Part shown: piece after piece, positions 44,640 through 55,684 of the stretch
How the letters are laid out: the number at the start of each line of letters is the position of its first letter
Numbering within the stretch: the first letter of the stretch is position 1
Source of the DNA: Ceratothoa steindachneri
Lineage: Eukaryota > Arthropoda > Malacostraca > Isopoda > Cymothoidae
Assembly: GCA_963969495.1 (NCBI GenBank)
Contig: OZ018333.1
Span: 87,137,756 to 87,201,755, forward strand
Direction of reading: 5' to 3'
Length of the DNA stretch: 64,000 nt
Notes under the pieces: generated by a model
Seen by the model: only the letters and a program-made list of their open reading frames with translations
What the model was told of the DNA's origin: nothing
Databases searched by the model: none
Program-made: the position numbers and the translations under genes

Positions 44640-44980
44640 AAGGAGACATCAATTGGCAGTAAATCGCCACCATCCCGTAGTGGTAGGGTCGCAAAACCCT
44701 TATATCCCGGGAAGGTGGACAGGGGGCATGCGCCCAGCATGGTCTACTGCAAAAAGATAGCTAACGGGGAACGGTAGTAGACGAGCCTCCACAACTCATC
44801 CCTGTTGGCCCGGAGTGTGCGGCAATTCCATTGAAGGGATATGCCCCTCAGGCCTAACTCCGAGGAGATGCGGGGGCCCTCTTCTAAGAGAAGACCGTCA
44901 CGAAAATGGCCATACCCTTCCCGGGGATAAACTCCGGGCGCTGTTGGCCGGACAACGCGCTGAAGGCACTGTCGCATTCG
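44640..44980 (-). pseudogene. Family-1 EN N-terminus, copy D
   Basis: GLRGISLQWNCRTLRANRDEL and SPLAIFLQ, with decayed continuation. Matches the EN start of copy B. Confidence 0.75.
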
Positions 44981-45108
44981 AAACTTTGGGAGGGCCGGTC
45001 AGCTTCGGATGCAGGGGGCACTCTTTGCGAGGATCCACCGTTTCCGACGCACCCAGTCCACCACTGGGCGTAGGCGAAGGAGCTTCGTCCTCCTTTGGGG
45101 GGGCAGCT

Positions 45109-46327
45109 TTAGGAACCCCGGAAGATGGCTTGACGACCAACTTCAGGGGTGAGGCCTCCTGTGAGTTTAACGACTCGGTGGAGGCAAAATTTCGCCTTAC
45201 GGGAAACGGTCACCCTGGTTTTAGTCGAGGCTGGGTGTGGACCTTTTGTACCATCAACTTTAGCAGGCGAGCGCCCGGGTGGGTAGACACGCAGAAGGGT
45301 TCCGGATGGGCCCAGAAACTCACGTACTCGTAGGACTGGAGGAGCCAGGAGCAAAAGGTGTCTTTTTTAACATTGAGGAATAGGACGTCCCGGGCAGCGG
45401 TGAGTGCACCAGGACAAAGTCCTTAGCCTCGCGAAATGAGAGACGATCCTGACCTTGAACGGCCAGGATTTCCTTATCAAGGAGATACGCACCACATTGC
45501 TTCGAAGAAGCGGGGTGCGGCTCTCCGCAATTGACACACTTGGCCACACACAATTTGGACTTATCGTGTGCGGCCTTGGAGCGATTTACACAGACTTCGG
45601 GTGACCCCGACTTTGCATGTCGACAGGAGCGATTAGTATGGCCGAAGCGGTGACAGTAATAGCACCTCCACGGCAGTGGCACGAATGCCTTCACGCGGTA
45701 GCTGTACCAACCGGCACGCACCGACTCAGGGAGCTGGTCACAGTCGAACGTGACAAAGAGTGTAGGCTTGGGTCTCTAGGAACCTCCCTGTTTTCTCATC
45801 ACACGTTCGACCTTGACAGACTCATGGTCGGCCAGCTCTAAGGTGATGTCGTTTATGGAGTAGTCCACGAGTTCCCTCGTATAAATTACTCTTTTCACTA
45901 AGTTCATGGTCGAGTGCGGCGTCACACTCACGGGATTGCCATCAAGTGTCCGAATAGCACTAATTATGGCGGCTTCGGAGGGATTCGACGCATTCGCCAA
46001 AAGGCTCCCGTCCGAGAAACGGGTCACCTTCGGCTCTCTACCAATCACACTAGCTAAAGCTCTCCTCTGATGGATCATCTTACCCTTAGCCAACATGCTG
46101 CCATCAGTGGAATGAATAACGAGGAAGCGTTTGAAGCCAGCGGGCTCGAAAATGCCGGGTAGTTTCTGAATGAGGTGCCCCGATGTAATCGATGCTCCGC
46201 TCTGTACATTTGTACCTTTGATCTTTGTCTGGAACTCTGCACCCAGGGGGGCAGCGGGACCGGACGTACCAAGCTTGGCTTGGTCGCTTACTGAAGCAGC
46301 AGACCCATCCGTCTCCGCAGCCCCCAC
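45109..46327 (-). pseudogene. Family-1 ORF1, copy D
   Basis: The upstream block 45776-46327 is a long undisturbed frame: ITSGHLIQKLPGIFEPAGF, FLVIHSTDGSMLAKGKM, REPKVTRFSDGSLLANA and MNLVKRVIYTRELVDYSIND. The second block 45320-45721 carries the knuckles CYYCHRFGHTNRSC, CVNRSKAAHDKSKLC (one Cys lost to Arg) and CVNCGEPHPASSKQC. A frameshift separates them. The 5' end of ORF1 is missing. Confidence 0.83.
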
Positions 46328-46479
46328 GGAAGGAGAGGAGCCCCGAGTCTTTTTTTTGTTTCTTTTCTTCTTGCGAGAGGAGCGTGAGGAATTAACCCGA
46401 CACGTTCTAAAAATGATAGAACCTTAAATTTCCTTTAAGAGATTTGTCTCTGATGAAACTTTAAACACTCGGTTCATGT

Positions 46480-47700
46480 TAAAAGTCCGTTCATGTTCGG
46501 AAAGGATGCTCCTCAGAACCTGGAAAAAGCCTTAGCCTCGGGGTGTGGAACTGTAGGCATGGCCAGAGGAGGACTGACTGTTTGATGGCATGCAGTTTAG
46601 TTGGGGCAAGTTCATCCCATGTCCTCTGCAACTGGCCGACCACGTACTCATGACATCACGGAAAGGAAGAGGAGCAGGGGTGGAGGTTCCTAGAGATGCA
46701 GCTGCCTTGGCAATAGCATCTGCTCTCTCATTTCCTTTTATACCTATGTTGCTAGGTACCTAACAAAATAAAACATCGTGGAACGAGGATAAATATAAAA
46801 GCCACTGTTGGATCTTTGAAACCAGTGGGTGCTCTGGAAATAAAATGACTAAAGCCTCCAAAGAGCTGAGGAAATCAGAGAAAATTGTACAAGATCCCGG
46901 TGATAAAGAAGCGATGGTATACAGTGCAGCCAGCATCGCGACAAGCTCAGCCATGAAGATTGAGGCTGTATTGGGCAGGCACACAGACACATGACGGGAG
47001 GGGAAGATAGCAGAAGCTCCTACCCCATCAGAGGATTTAGATCCATCTGTGTAGATAAAAGTGCTTGATTTGTGACACACTTAGTGTTCATAAAACAGGC
47101 TTCGTAGAACCGAAGGCAAGAACATGGTCTTCGGTTCGCCTGCCAGCACCTTGCAAACCCTCACAGGTGGCAATAGCCATGGGGCTACTTTAGGGATCTC
47201 ATATAGAATAACTGATAATTCCCTCAGTTGACCTGTGTCTCCAGTCATACGCAGGGCAAAGGGGCGAGTCAGCGAAAGAAACCTGTCATATGAGGCCACT
47301 GAGTGAATATTATAGGTGCACTCATATACAGGTGAGTGTGAGAGCTGTTGCAGCCTGAAAAGGTAATGCAGGTTAGACTGGATCAAGGTTGTATACAAAA
47401 GCCACAGGGTACGGCGATCACTTCCCCACGAAACATAGTTAGATATCCATTCTCTTCAAGCAGGATTTTTTCAAGGCAGTTATATGAGGACCCAGGAGAG
47501 CTTTGAGTCAAAGATAACCCCAAGAAATTTACAATGAGGCTTAAATGAGATGGGGGAGTCATACAAAGATAAGGTTGGCTGTTCCCAGTCAACTTGCCTG
47601 AAATTATAGAAATGAACTGCCTTTGTTTTTGAAGGAAACAGTTGGAATCCTTTTGCAGCGGCATTCTTGGCAATGGTGTTAATGGCCAGTTTCAATTTAC
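46480..47700 (-). pseudogene. Family-3 LINE, RNase H and RT thumb (left of solo LTR)
   Basis: Right to left from the LTR: LAINTIAKNAAAKGFQLF and PSKTKAVHFYNF, then FKPHCKFLGVIFDSKLSW (RT after motif C) and WGSDRRTLWLLYTTLIQSNL. An internal deletion then jumps to LFRLQQLSHSPVYECTY. RNase H (46760-47080) has FIYTDGSKSSDGVGASAI and FMAELVAMLAALY. IFSDFLSSLEAL follows, where one residue after the catalytic Asp is changed. After a W-to-stop (TAG) come VPSNIGIKGNERADAIAK and FRDVMS. The 3' end is lost near 46480. Confidence 0.83.
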
Positions 47701-47704
47701 AGAT
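47701..47704. repeat. Target-site duplication AGAT, left
   Basis: AGAT directly before the LTR, matching 48711-48714. Confidence 0.85.
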
Positions 47705-48484
47705 TGTAGTAGTTTGGTTGTCCGCCTCCCCTCTCCTATGTCTAATCTTTTTCTTCTTTTGCAGAATGTGTGTGTGTGGATCGTGTGATCACCGTCTTTG
47801 CTTTGTGTGGGGGGACTCGATGGATCTCTATCGTGCTCCCCCATTCATCTCCTGTTTTCTTTTTAGGCGGATTCTTTCAGCTAATACTTTTCTTTAGAAA
47901 TAGTTTGGAAGTCATTAGTTGTGACTGAAGAAGGAAGAGCCACCTAGACGGAAGATAGGTGGGTGAAGATTGTGGAGAGTGGATATGGTTGAATGAGTTA
48001 GGAGTAGAGATGTTTGAGTGTGGCAGTGAATAGGTGACTGAATGTGCCTTCTCTTTTCCAGTTCTGTGGTACCGATTGTCACCGACATCTGGCTTTAGGA
48101 GACGGCTGAAGCCAATCCTGACCTTCGCAAGTGCGCCTACCTTTTGGGGCAATTTTCTAAGGTGTGGACCTTGGAGAGCACCTCCCAGTCTCCAAGGAGT
48201 AATTGGAGTAGCGCCCAACCGACTGTGACCCAGCAATTGGGAACAACAAGCATCCCAGCTACCTGAAATCCTTCGCTTTGCCGAGCCTGGGGCCCCTCAG
48301 AATCCCACAAAAAGTGAGCCACCTCCCACTTTCTCCAACACGTCTCACTCCATTAGTTAGATAAGGGTGCACCCGTCTTTCCCGATATCTTGGTTTTATT
48401 ATTCATTTGCGTGGCCAAGATCTTATGTAAGGCCTTTTGGTAAATATATACGTGTGGTGGTTGGCCAGAGTATTGTAAGGCCAA

Positions 48485-48527
<43 letters not shown>

Positions 48528-48710
48528 TGTATTTTGGTATAGGTTGAGGGTTATATAATATTTGGGGTTGATTATTTTGCTATAATTACGGTTTCTAAAT
48601 TAAATTTAGAAAATACTCTCTCTCCTCAATACCCTCTTCTTGAACCACCGAGCGGACCTTGTCAGGGCGGCGGGAACTTTTGGCTAGGGACTCGCGATCC
48701 CGCCGCTACA
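47705..48710 (+). mobile_element. Solo LTR, 1006 bp, inserted in family-3 RT
   Basis: Begins TGTAGTAGTTTGG and ends CCCGCCGCTACA, the TG...CA form of LTRs, and is flanked by AGAT on both sides. A second, inverted copy with the same two ends lies at 62519-63505. The family-3 RT coding sequence is continuous across it. No primer-binding site or internal coding follows, so it is a solo LTR left by recombination between LTRs. It contains a TA tract (about 48488-48523), a palindromic TCTAAATTAAATTTAGA (about 48594), and CT-rich sequence near the right end. The superfamily is not determined; a 4-bp duplication suits Ty3/Gypsy-like or BEL-like elements. Confidence 0.85.
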
Positions 48711-48714
48711 AGAT
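48711..48714. repeat. Target-site duplication AGAT, right
   Basis: AGAT directly after the LTR. Confidence 0.85.
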
Positions 48715-49800
48715 GACAAATGGCAGCCGAGGCAATGCTGATAAAGTTGCCAAGTCATCCACAAAAAGAGTTGTCATTACCTCTGCAGGAAGATCAGTAA
48801 TAATACTGTTGATAGCCACCGAGAAGCAGGTGACGCCCAAAACGCTCTCCTGTGGCACGCCCTCTATCTGATCAATAGGCTCCGATATGACATTTCCTAC
48901 CCTAACACGGAACGTGCGTCCAGCAAAAAATGGCTGTATGAACCTAGGAAGATGGCCTTTGATAGCCCAGTCATATAGTTGTTCAGGATACCATACCTCC
49001 AGGTGGTATCATATGCAGGTCTGTGATGCATTGTTTCTTTCTAAAACCCAACTGTGAGGGAGAAATAGGGTTGTGTTTTTCCAGAAACCATGCCAACCTG
49101 GCATTCACCATCCTTTCAAAAAGCTTGCATGGGGAACAAGTAAGAGCAATTGGGCAATAGTGGGTCGGAAGTGTCCATTCCTTTCCTGGTTTACGAAGGG
49201 GAAGTATGATTGCTTCCTTCCAATTGGAAGGGAAACAGCCCTTAATCTAGATATAAATATATCAAGAATATGGGAAATAAGTGTTGAAAGCATATTCCTG
49301 ATCATATCATAAAAGATACCATCAGGACCAGTTGTGGTGGATCTACATCTTTTAAGAACACTTTGAAGTTCATGAATGGAAAAGAGATTATTGTATGGTT
49401 CATTATCCATACAGGGGTCCATGAAGTTCAAGAGGCACTGCTCTTGTATTTTCCTGACATGTTGAAATTCTAAGGAATAATTGTTAGGGCTGGAAATGTC
49501 AGCAAGTGCCTTTGCCAGGACATTTGAAATTCTGGACAAGTCTCCCAAAAGCTCGCTTGTTTCAACTATATTGGGGGCAGAGAAACCACTTGCTCTGCCC
49601 ATGAGCTTTTTCACTCTTTTCGAGACTTTGTCTGGTGAAGTTTGTTGGTTGATAGAATTGATGTACCTTTTAAAGGAAATTCGGCGAGTCTGGCTGAGGG
49701 TAAGCTGTTGTACTGTCCTGTCTCGGCTATGAGCATACTTAAGGATGGCAGTATGGTTTTGATGGAAGCGACGACAAGCTCGCTTACACTCTGTTACTAC
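48711..49800 (-). pseudogene. Family-3 LINE, RT (right of solo LTR)
   Basis: Right to left: FSIHELQSVLKRCRSTTTGP with DGIFYDMIRNML (49105-49614), a decayed palm, then YDWAIKGHLPRFIQPFFAG, TFRVRVGNVISEPIDQ, EGVPQESVLGVTCFSVAI and TTLFVDDLATLSA directly next to the LTR. Motif C FVDD is intact. Several dozen residues around motif A are deleted near 49040. The frames are broken by at least two shifts. Confidence 0.83.
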
Positions 49801-50690
49801 TTTGCTGCATTCCTCAGACTAAAAAGGGAGATGGGTCTTGTTGGAAGCAGTTTTGGAGAGGGAAATGGGAGAATTTGCCACCTGGTTGAAATGATCATTT
49901 AAGTTGTGCAGGACCATGTCAATGTCGCCCTGAGGGAAGTGTCCAAAATGGTGAGAAAGGTATTTAAACTTTGGCCAATTTGCTTTCCTGGTGTTACACC
50001 TATTGCCCGGTGGGGAAGGAGGGCCACCCAGGCATGAGGTTAGAACAACTGGGAAGTGATCGCTTCCTCTCAGATCAGGATCCACCGATCTGCTGTAATC
50101 TGCTCTACAGTCTGAGGAACAAAGTCACAAATCTACACAGGTAGAGCTGTTAGTCTGGACATGGAAGGATGTTGGAGTGCCATCATTAAATAATGACACA
50201 TCCAAGGTCCTTGTAAGTCTCACAATCAGATTTCCCTTGGGATTGTCATCATAGTCTCCCCAAAGGTGGTGCCTTGCATTACAGTCTCCAACTAGTAGGA
50301 ATGGAGCCGGGAGTTGGGAGATGAGATTGGCTAATTTGTTAGCCAAATCTGAAGCAACTACTTCATCAGGAGAAAGGTACAGTAAACAGACTGTGTATAA
50401 ACGATTTTTATACACAAGAATAGTCACTGCTTGAACGTCTGTTCTCAACGGGATTGCTAAGTGAGAACAGTCGTCACAGACAAAAATAGCCGAACCATGA
50501 ATGGGTACTGGTGGATTCTTAAAATAAGGCCCATAGTGGGGGATATTGGGTAATCGGCGAATACCCAATTGGGTCTCCTGTAATGCTATTCAGCAAGAGA
50601 TGTAATCATGAAGTAGCAGTTTGAATTCTTCCCATTTGGAGAAGATCCCTTGTAGATTCCAATGAACAATTGGAAACATATTCATCATTT
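49801..50690 (-). pseudogene. Family-3 LINE, endonuclease domain
   Basis: The EN N-terminus near 50560-50690 reads IVHWNLQGIFSKWEEFKLLL, then a stop and LQETQLGIRRLP. The main frame 50125-50568 has LRTDVQAVTILVYKNRLYTV, LLVGDCNARHHLWGDYDDNP and SFHVQTNSSTCVDL. The last part, 49819-50085, has DPDLRGSDHFPVVLTSC. All endonuclease motifs are recognisable. It is closely related to family 2 EN, with shared HVQT, SS and VDL segments. Confidence 0.85.
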
Positions 50691-51000
50691 AAGGGTAAAT
50701 AAATTTTTCTCGGCACCTGATGAAGGTGACCTGGGTTTTGATCCTTTTTGATTTTTAGGTGTAATTAACGTTTGAGGTATAAGTATTTTAAATGTTTCAG
50801 GGATGGCTTTTTTATTAGATGGCAAAGAACCATCTGTCAGTTGTGAATATGACAGGGTGATTTTTGCTGGCAAAGATGCTTCTGAAGATATTGGGTCCTC
50901 TGTACAGGTAGGAAGTAATGTCCAGAGAGATGGTACCGAGTCATTCTGAGAGGTGGTTGGTGGGTCAGCTGGGGTAGGTGAAGAACCTCCCCCCCAAGAG
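50690..51000 (-). pseudogene. Family-3 ORF1, C-terminal tail
   Basis: Ser/Pro/Lys-rich tail (TPADPPTTSQNDSVPSLW, then ITLSYSQLTDGSLPSNKK and PKNQKGSKPRSPSSGAEK) ending just before EN. The zinc-knuckle region expected upstream is missing; in its place lie family-1 5'-end modules. Confidence 0.65.
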
Positions 51001-51002
51001 TT

Positions 51003-51422
51003 ATTGTCACCTGTCAGAAGGAAGGAGGAGAGGCTAAGCTGGGGCCGGACGGAGCGCTGAATCCCGTCAGCACGGCACCCAGGATGGCAAATCGTTGCTC
51101 CCCTTACGGGAAGACAAAGTAGGGGTTAGCAGAAGGAGAAAAAGGATGCCAAGCTGGGGCTGTATGGGGCGCTGTGTCCCGTCAGCATGGCGGCCAGGAG
51201 AGCAAATCGTCATGCCCCTTACAGGGTGAAGGTCGGTATCTACGCTGTGAAAATAGAGGCCAACCAGAGAAAGTTGTGGGAGAGGTTGTGGGGTAAGTGA
51301 GGAAGTAGGGGATAAATATAGGCTGCCTGAAAGAAAGAGAAGAGGCTAAGCTGGGGCTGAACGGGGCGCTGAGTCCCAACAGCATGGCGACCAGGATGGC
51401 AAATGGCCGCACCCCTTACAGG
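51003..51422 (-). repeat. Three family-1 5'-end modules in tandem, inside family-3 ORF1
   Basis: Three successive copies of the module seen at the 5' border of copy B (about 51003-51108, 51125-51232 and 51233-51422). Each has AGGCTAAGCTGGGG or a variant, then CGGGGCGCTGAGTCCC and CAGGATGGCAAATCG or variants, closing with CCCCTTAC. They interrupt family-3 ORF1 between the N-terminal half and the tail. Confidence 0.7.
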
Positions 51423-51896
51423 GACATTAAGAGTGACGCAGTATGCACCAACTACCTTCTGAGAAGTCAGTTTAGAAACAAGCCGGTCCACATCATATTC
51501 AAGAAGCTCCCCCAACCTGATAACCCCCTTGCGGGTGTTAAAGGTAGGATGGGCTGAAGAGGAGATATTGAGGGAAGCAAGAGAATCTAGTGCTTTGATT
51601 TTTTGATGCTGATCAAATGAAGAGGACTCCACAACAAGGCAGTCATCATTCGTAGGCCACATTTGGCAGGTTCACCACATCTGGCAACAAAGTCTTCATA
51701 GACATTGAAAATGTCAGCCTTACTTTACTTATCGGTGTATCATTGTTGGATTTTAAAACTACAAATCTATCATTATCAAGATCATCGTCGAACTCGGAAC
51801 CAAAAGGATCGAGTCTACGAAGATCACGGTCATTGGTGGCATGGGGACCAGAAGTCTGAGGCCTCTGGGAAAAGTTTTTATTATTTTTACCCATAA
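51423..51896 (-). pseudogene. Family-3 ORF1, N-terminal half
   Basis: It begins at the ATG at 51894: a basic leader, LDPFGSEFDDDLDNDRFVVL, TPISKVRLTF and TLLPDVVNLPNVAYE. A frameshift near 51655 leads to IKALDSLASLNISSSAHP, FNTRKGVIRLGELLEYDVD and SKLTSQKVVGAYCVTLNVP, where the family-1 modules cut in. It aligns with family-2 ORF1 over the acidic segment and the FNTRKGV/LNFVKGV block. Confidence 0.75.
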
Positions 51897-52304
51897 ATAT
51901 TTGTATTAAAAGAACACGTACCTCTGGGAAAGTGGAGTCATGTTATTGTAGTTGCCTCAGGGTAGCCCTCCCCCACGCTACAGCTGTCATTTTAAAAACA
52001 GTGCAACGTCACGAATGGAAGTTTGACGATGGCTAGGCTAAGCCCCACGCTGTGAACCGCTATCAGCCCCAGAACAAGTGCGGCCTTCAAGGTGATACCT
52101 CTGGTGAACATGATCGGCAACCCGTACAGCGGTACTCAACACACGGGTGTGAGGATCCTTAGTCTGATTCCTCCACAGTGGCCTGTTTAGCAAGGTAGGA
52201 ACCCTGAAGACAGACTGATGGACAATAATGTCCATCAGTCTTCACTGACATAGCCCACCTTGTCATTAAAGTACGCAAGCGCCTCCACCATGACACGGTG
52301 ATCC
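51897..52304 (-). other. Family-3 5' UTR, probable
   Basis: Non-coding sequence just upstream of the family-3 ORF1 ATG. It contains a perfect 13-bp inverted repeat (52212-52224 and 52229-52241, loop ATAA). The element's 5' end is not defined. Confidence 0.45.
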
Positions 52305-52465
52305 TGAGGGAGGGGTGGGAGAAGTTAGGGGAAGTGAGGAAGTAGGCGAGAAACATAGGCTGTCTGAAAGAAGGAGAAGAGGCTAAGCTGGAGCCGGACG
52401 GGGCGCCGAGTCCCGTCAGCACGTCGGCCAGGAAGGCAAATCGCCGGGCCCCTTACTGGATGGGG
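52305..52465 (-). repeat. Family-1 5'-end module
   Basis: Another copy of the module (GAAGGAGAAGAGGCTAAGCT to CCCCTTACTGG), directly against the RT/EN side of copy F. Confidence 0.7.
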
Positions 52466-53757
52466 GAGGGGGGGGGGACGAAAGCAGAATGCAACTCACT
52501 CAAGAGTAAACCTGTCATTGAAGAATTCTCTGCCTCTAGAGCTAAAGACCAGTCAGCGGCCTTCCGCGACATCACGACGTGCATTGAATGCTGGTGGAGC
52601 AACATTCCAGCTAGAGAATGCAGAGAAAGCAGTTGCGAAGGATTCCACCACGGGGTCCGAGGTTGTGGTCCCATTTTCCTGGAGAATGGTAGGCGGTCCA
52701 ACGAGAACTTGCCACAAATCCTTGAGATGCTTCCACACCTCTGCTAGAAGGGACTTCCTGTTAAGTAAAGAAACATATGCCAACCAGGAAGAGTGGTGGG
52801 TGTGCTTTGAAATATACCGGAACCAAGCCCTAGCTCGACAAAATTCACCGACAGTGAAGTCATTCAGGCGGCGCTTATACCGCATGTAGGCATAACGCTG
52901 CTGTTTAAGTGCTGTCTCCCTCTCAGCAAAATGGCCCACAGCAATGAAGTTGTCGGAGAAGAGCTGACCGCCCTCATCTACGAACCTAAACTCCTCGCCT
53001 GAGACAGAGAAATCAGATATTTCTTGAAAGGCGGACTAATGTGGCCACGCCAAGCACCACTAGAGTGGGATCTCAGGCGGAAGCGGCCCAGAAAATTATA
53101 TTTGAATGGGAAGGTAATGACTGCCATGGAGGTCATCGACCACCCCTAACTCCCAAACCAAAATCAGGCTGTGCATCCGGAGAGCACAAAGATCAAGACA
53201 GGAAAAAGAAGCGGTTCTCGGGCAGATATGCATAAACTCATTCCCATTTAGGACATCAATCTCCACCTAGATGATCAAGTAGGCAAGGACTTCAACCCTG
53301 GGATTAATCAAATAGTCTCCCAAGAGGAGGTGTCTACCATTCTCATCTCCGAGCAAGAGAAAGAGCCTCGGTAACTGCCACAACGCGGTGCAAGTCTCCC
53401 GCTCGAAGTCGCCTGACAGTGGAATGTACACAGAAATAACAGTATACCTCCTATCCAGGTGAAGCTGCACAGCTACTGCCTGAAAGGAGGTAGCTAAAAC
53501 AAGGAGAAGAATGGAGACATCAATTGGGCATAAATCGCGGATCCTCCTGCCCAGCCCCCATCCTGTGTTGGTGGGTTAGCAAAACCCTTATATCCCAGGA
53601 AGGTGGGCAGGGAGACAAGACCAGCAGGGTATCCAGCAAAAAGATAGCTAACGGGAATGGGAGCAGATGAGCCTCCGCTGCTCCTCTTCCCAGCTGGGGC
53701 TGGGTGTGAACCCTTTATGGCGTCGGCTCTACCAGGGGAGCGCCCGGGTTGGGTAGA

Positions 53758-53816
53758 TTTTTTATTTTTTTTTAATTTTAGGAGCCCATCTGGCATCTGC
53801 CTACTTGGGCATAAGT
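53758..53816 (-). mobile_element. 59-bp severely truncated family-1 insertion with TSD
   Basis: T-rich tail on plus (TTTTTTATTTTTTTTTAATT), then the family-1 3'-terminal sequence (GAGCCCATCTGGC to GGGCATAAGT) also found at the 3' end of copy A. It is flanked by GGGTAGA at 53751-53757 and 53817-53823. It interrupts copy F sequence that is continuous in copies B and D. Confidence 0.85.
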
Positions 53817-55036
53817 GGGTAGAACCCACAAAATGGTTCCAAATGGGTGCGGAAACGAAATCACTCGTAGGACTGTAGGGTCCAAGAGCAGAAGGTGTCT
53901 TTCTTAACGTTGATTTAAAAGACATGCCAGGCAGAGCCAGTACAAAGGTCCTTAGCCTCGTGAAATAAGACGATCCTGGGCCTGAACAGCCGGAATTTCC
54001 TTCTCAAGGAGATACGCACCACATTGCTTCGAAGAAGTGGGGTGTGGCTCTCAGCAATTGATACACTTGGCCCCATACGATTTGGCCTTATCATGTGTGG
54101 TCTTGGCATAACTTACACAGACTTCGGGTAACCCCAACTTTGCGCATCTACAGGAAGAATTAGTATGGCCGTAGAAGTGACAGTAGTAGCACCTTCTTGG
54201 AAGTTGCAAAAAGGCCTTCACACGGTAGCGATACCAACCAGCACGCACCAACTCAGGGAGCTCATCACAATCGAATGGGACAAAGAGTGTAGAGGTGGGT
54301 CTCGAGGCTCCTCCCTGTTTACTCATCACACGTTCGACCTTGACCGCTCAATGGTGATGTCATCTATGGAGTAGCCCAAAAGTTCACTCGCAAAAACTAA
54401 TTTCACAAAGTTTATGGTAGAGTGCAGCGTAACACTTACCGGCCTGCGATCAACTGTCCAAAGGGCACTAATCTTGGCTGCCAAAGAGGGATTCAACGCA
54501 TTCACCAGAAGGTTCCTGTCCAAGAAACGGGTCATCTTCGGCTCTTTGCTACTCAGGCTAGGTAGAGATCTCCTTTGATGCATCATGTTGCCCTTAGCCA
54601 ACATGCTGCAATCAGCGGAACAGATAATGAAGAAGCGTTTAAATCAAGCGGGCTTGAAAATGATAGGTAACTTCTGAATGAGGGCCCCAGATGTAATCCT
54701 GGGGGGGGGGAGTCCTCTCCCATCAGAGAAGTTTGAAGGGGCCTCTGAGAAAGCACAGGTTGGGGGAGGGGGGGGGCGGTTCTTTTCTGTTGTGAAGGTG
54801 CCTAAGAGCAGCTCCGACAATGGTAGAGTTGAAGAGAAAGGGTGGGGGGGCTGTACTTGGTTTAAAAAAATCATTGTGCATGGTGACCCTATCGCTTTCA
54901 CGGGATACAAATACTAATCACCCCAGGCAGTAGCAAACTTTGGAAGGGGTGAATACAGAGTCAGCAAAGCCAGTTGCCACCATTCAAGACCACTCCTCCC
55001 ACCCTGTGGCCAGGAAGGTCTGATGAGGATGAGGGC

Positions 55037-55684
55037 AGGGTTAGCAAAAACCCCAAATTTTGAAAAAGCCCCATAGAATCAGGGTTTTATTCTGGGTTTT
55101 TTCAAAAAACAAATGCTACAAGCATTAGAATAACATAGAAAAAAAATAATTATCTCTATTTTTATATAATATTAATAATTACTTAGTTTAATAATTATAG
55201 TAAGAATAGATCACAGTAACAGATCACTGGTCGAGAATTTAGGGTACCCTTGCCCCATGATATCCATAACCTGTAGAAGGAAAGATGAATTATTCTAAGT
55301 CAGTATCAGAGAAATAACCTTAATTTGATACATATTTGTTGAAATTAGAAACATAAATATGAATTTTGAATAAAATAATGATAAGTAGCATTCATTTCTT
55401 GAAAAGAAAAGTGTAATTTAAAAAAAACAAACAAACCTGGGTTTTATTCTGGGTTTTTCAAAAATAAGTGCTACAAGCACTAGAATAACATAGAAAAAGA
55501 ATAGCTATATCTGTTTTTATATAATAGCTCTAAAAGTAAATATAAATTTTGAATGAAATAATAATAAGTAGCATTTATTTCTTGAAAAAAATATAAAATT
55601 TTGAAAAAACAAAACAAACGTGGCTTTTTCAAATTTCATTTAAAAAAGCCCCCAAAACCTGGGTTTTTTATTTGCCCACCCTTA
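55037..55684. mobile_element. hAT-type MITE, 648 bp, inserted in copy F 5' region
   Basis: The left end AGGGTTAGCAAAAACCCC and the reverse complement of the right end (TAAGGGTGGGCAAATAAAAA) are imperfect inverted repeats of the hAT style (GGGTGGGCAAA). The flanks are ATGAGGGC (55029-55036) and ATGAGGGT (55685-55692), an 8-bp target duplication with one mismatch. The interior is non-coding and AT-rich, with a direct duplication: the CTGGGTTTTATTCTGGG to ATAATA block occurs near 55075 and again near 55437. Confidence 0.75.

Larger units (their letters stand above)
41780..46420 (-). mobile_element. Family-1 LINE copy D
   Basis: Minus-strand copy truncated in ORF1. The 3' UTR near 41790-41880 has stem-loop 41852-41867. 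RNase H is at 41871-42570, RT at 42778-44031, EN at 44160-44980, ORF1 at 45109-46327. Its 5' end at about 46415 abuts the 3' side of the family-3 element. The RT motif C is intact here, unlike copy B, but other frames are broken. Confidence 0.86.
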
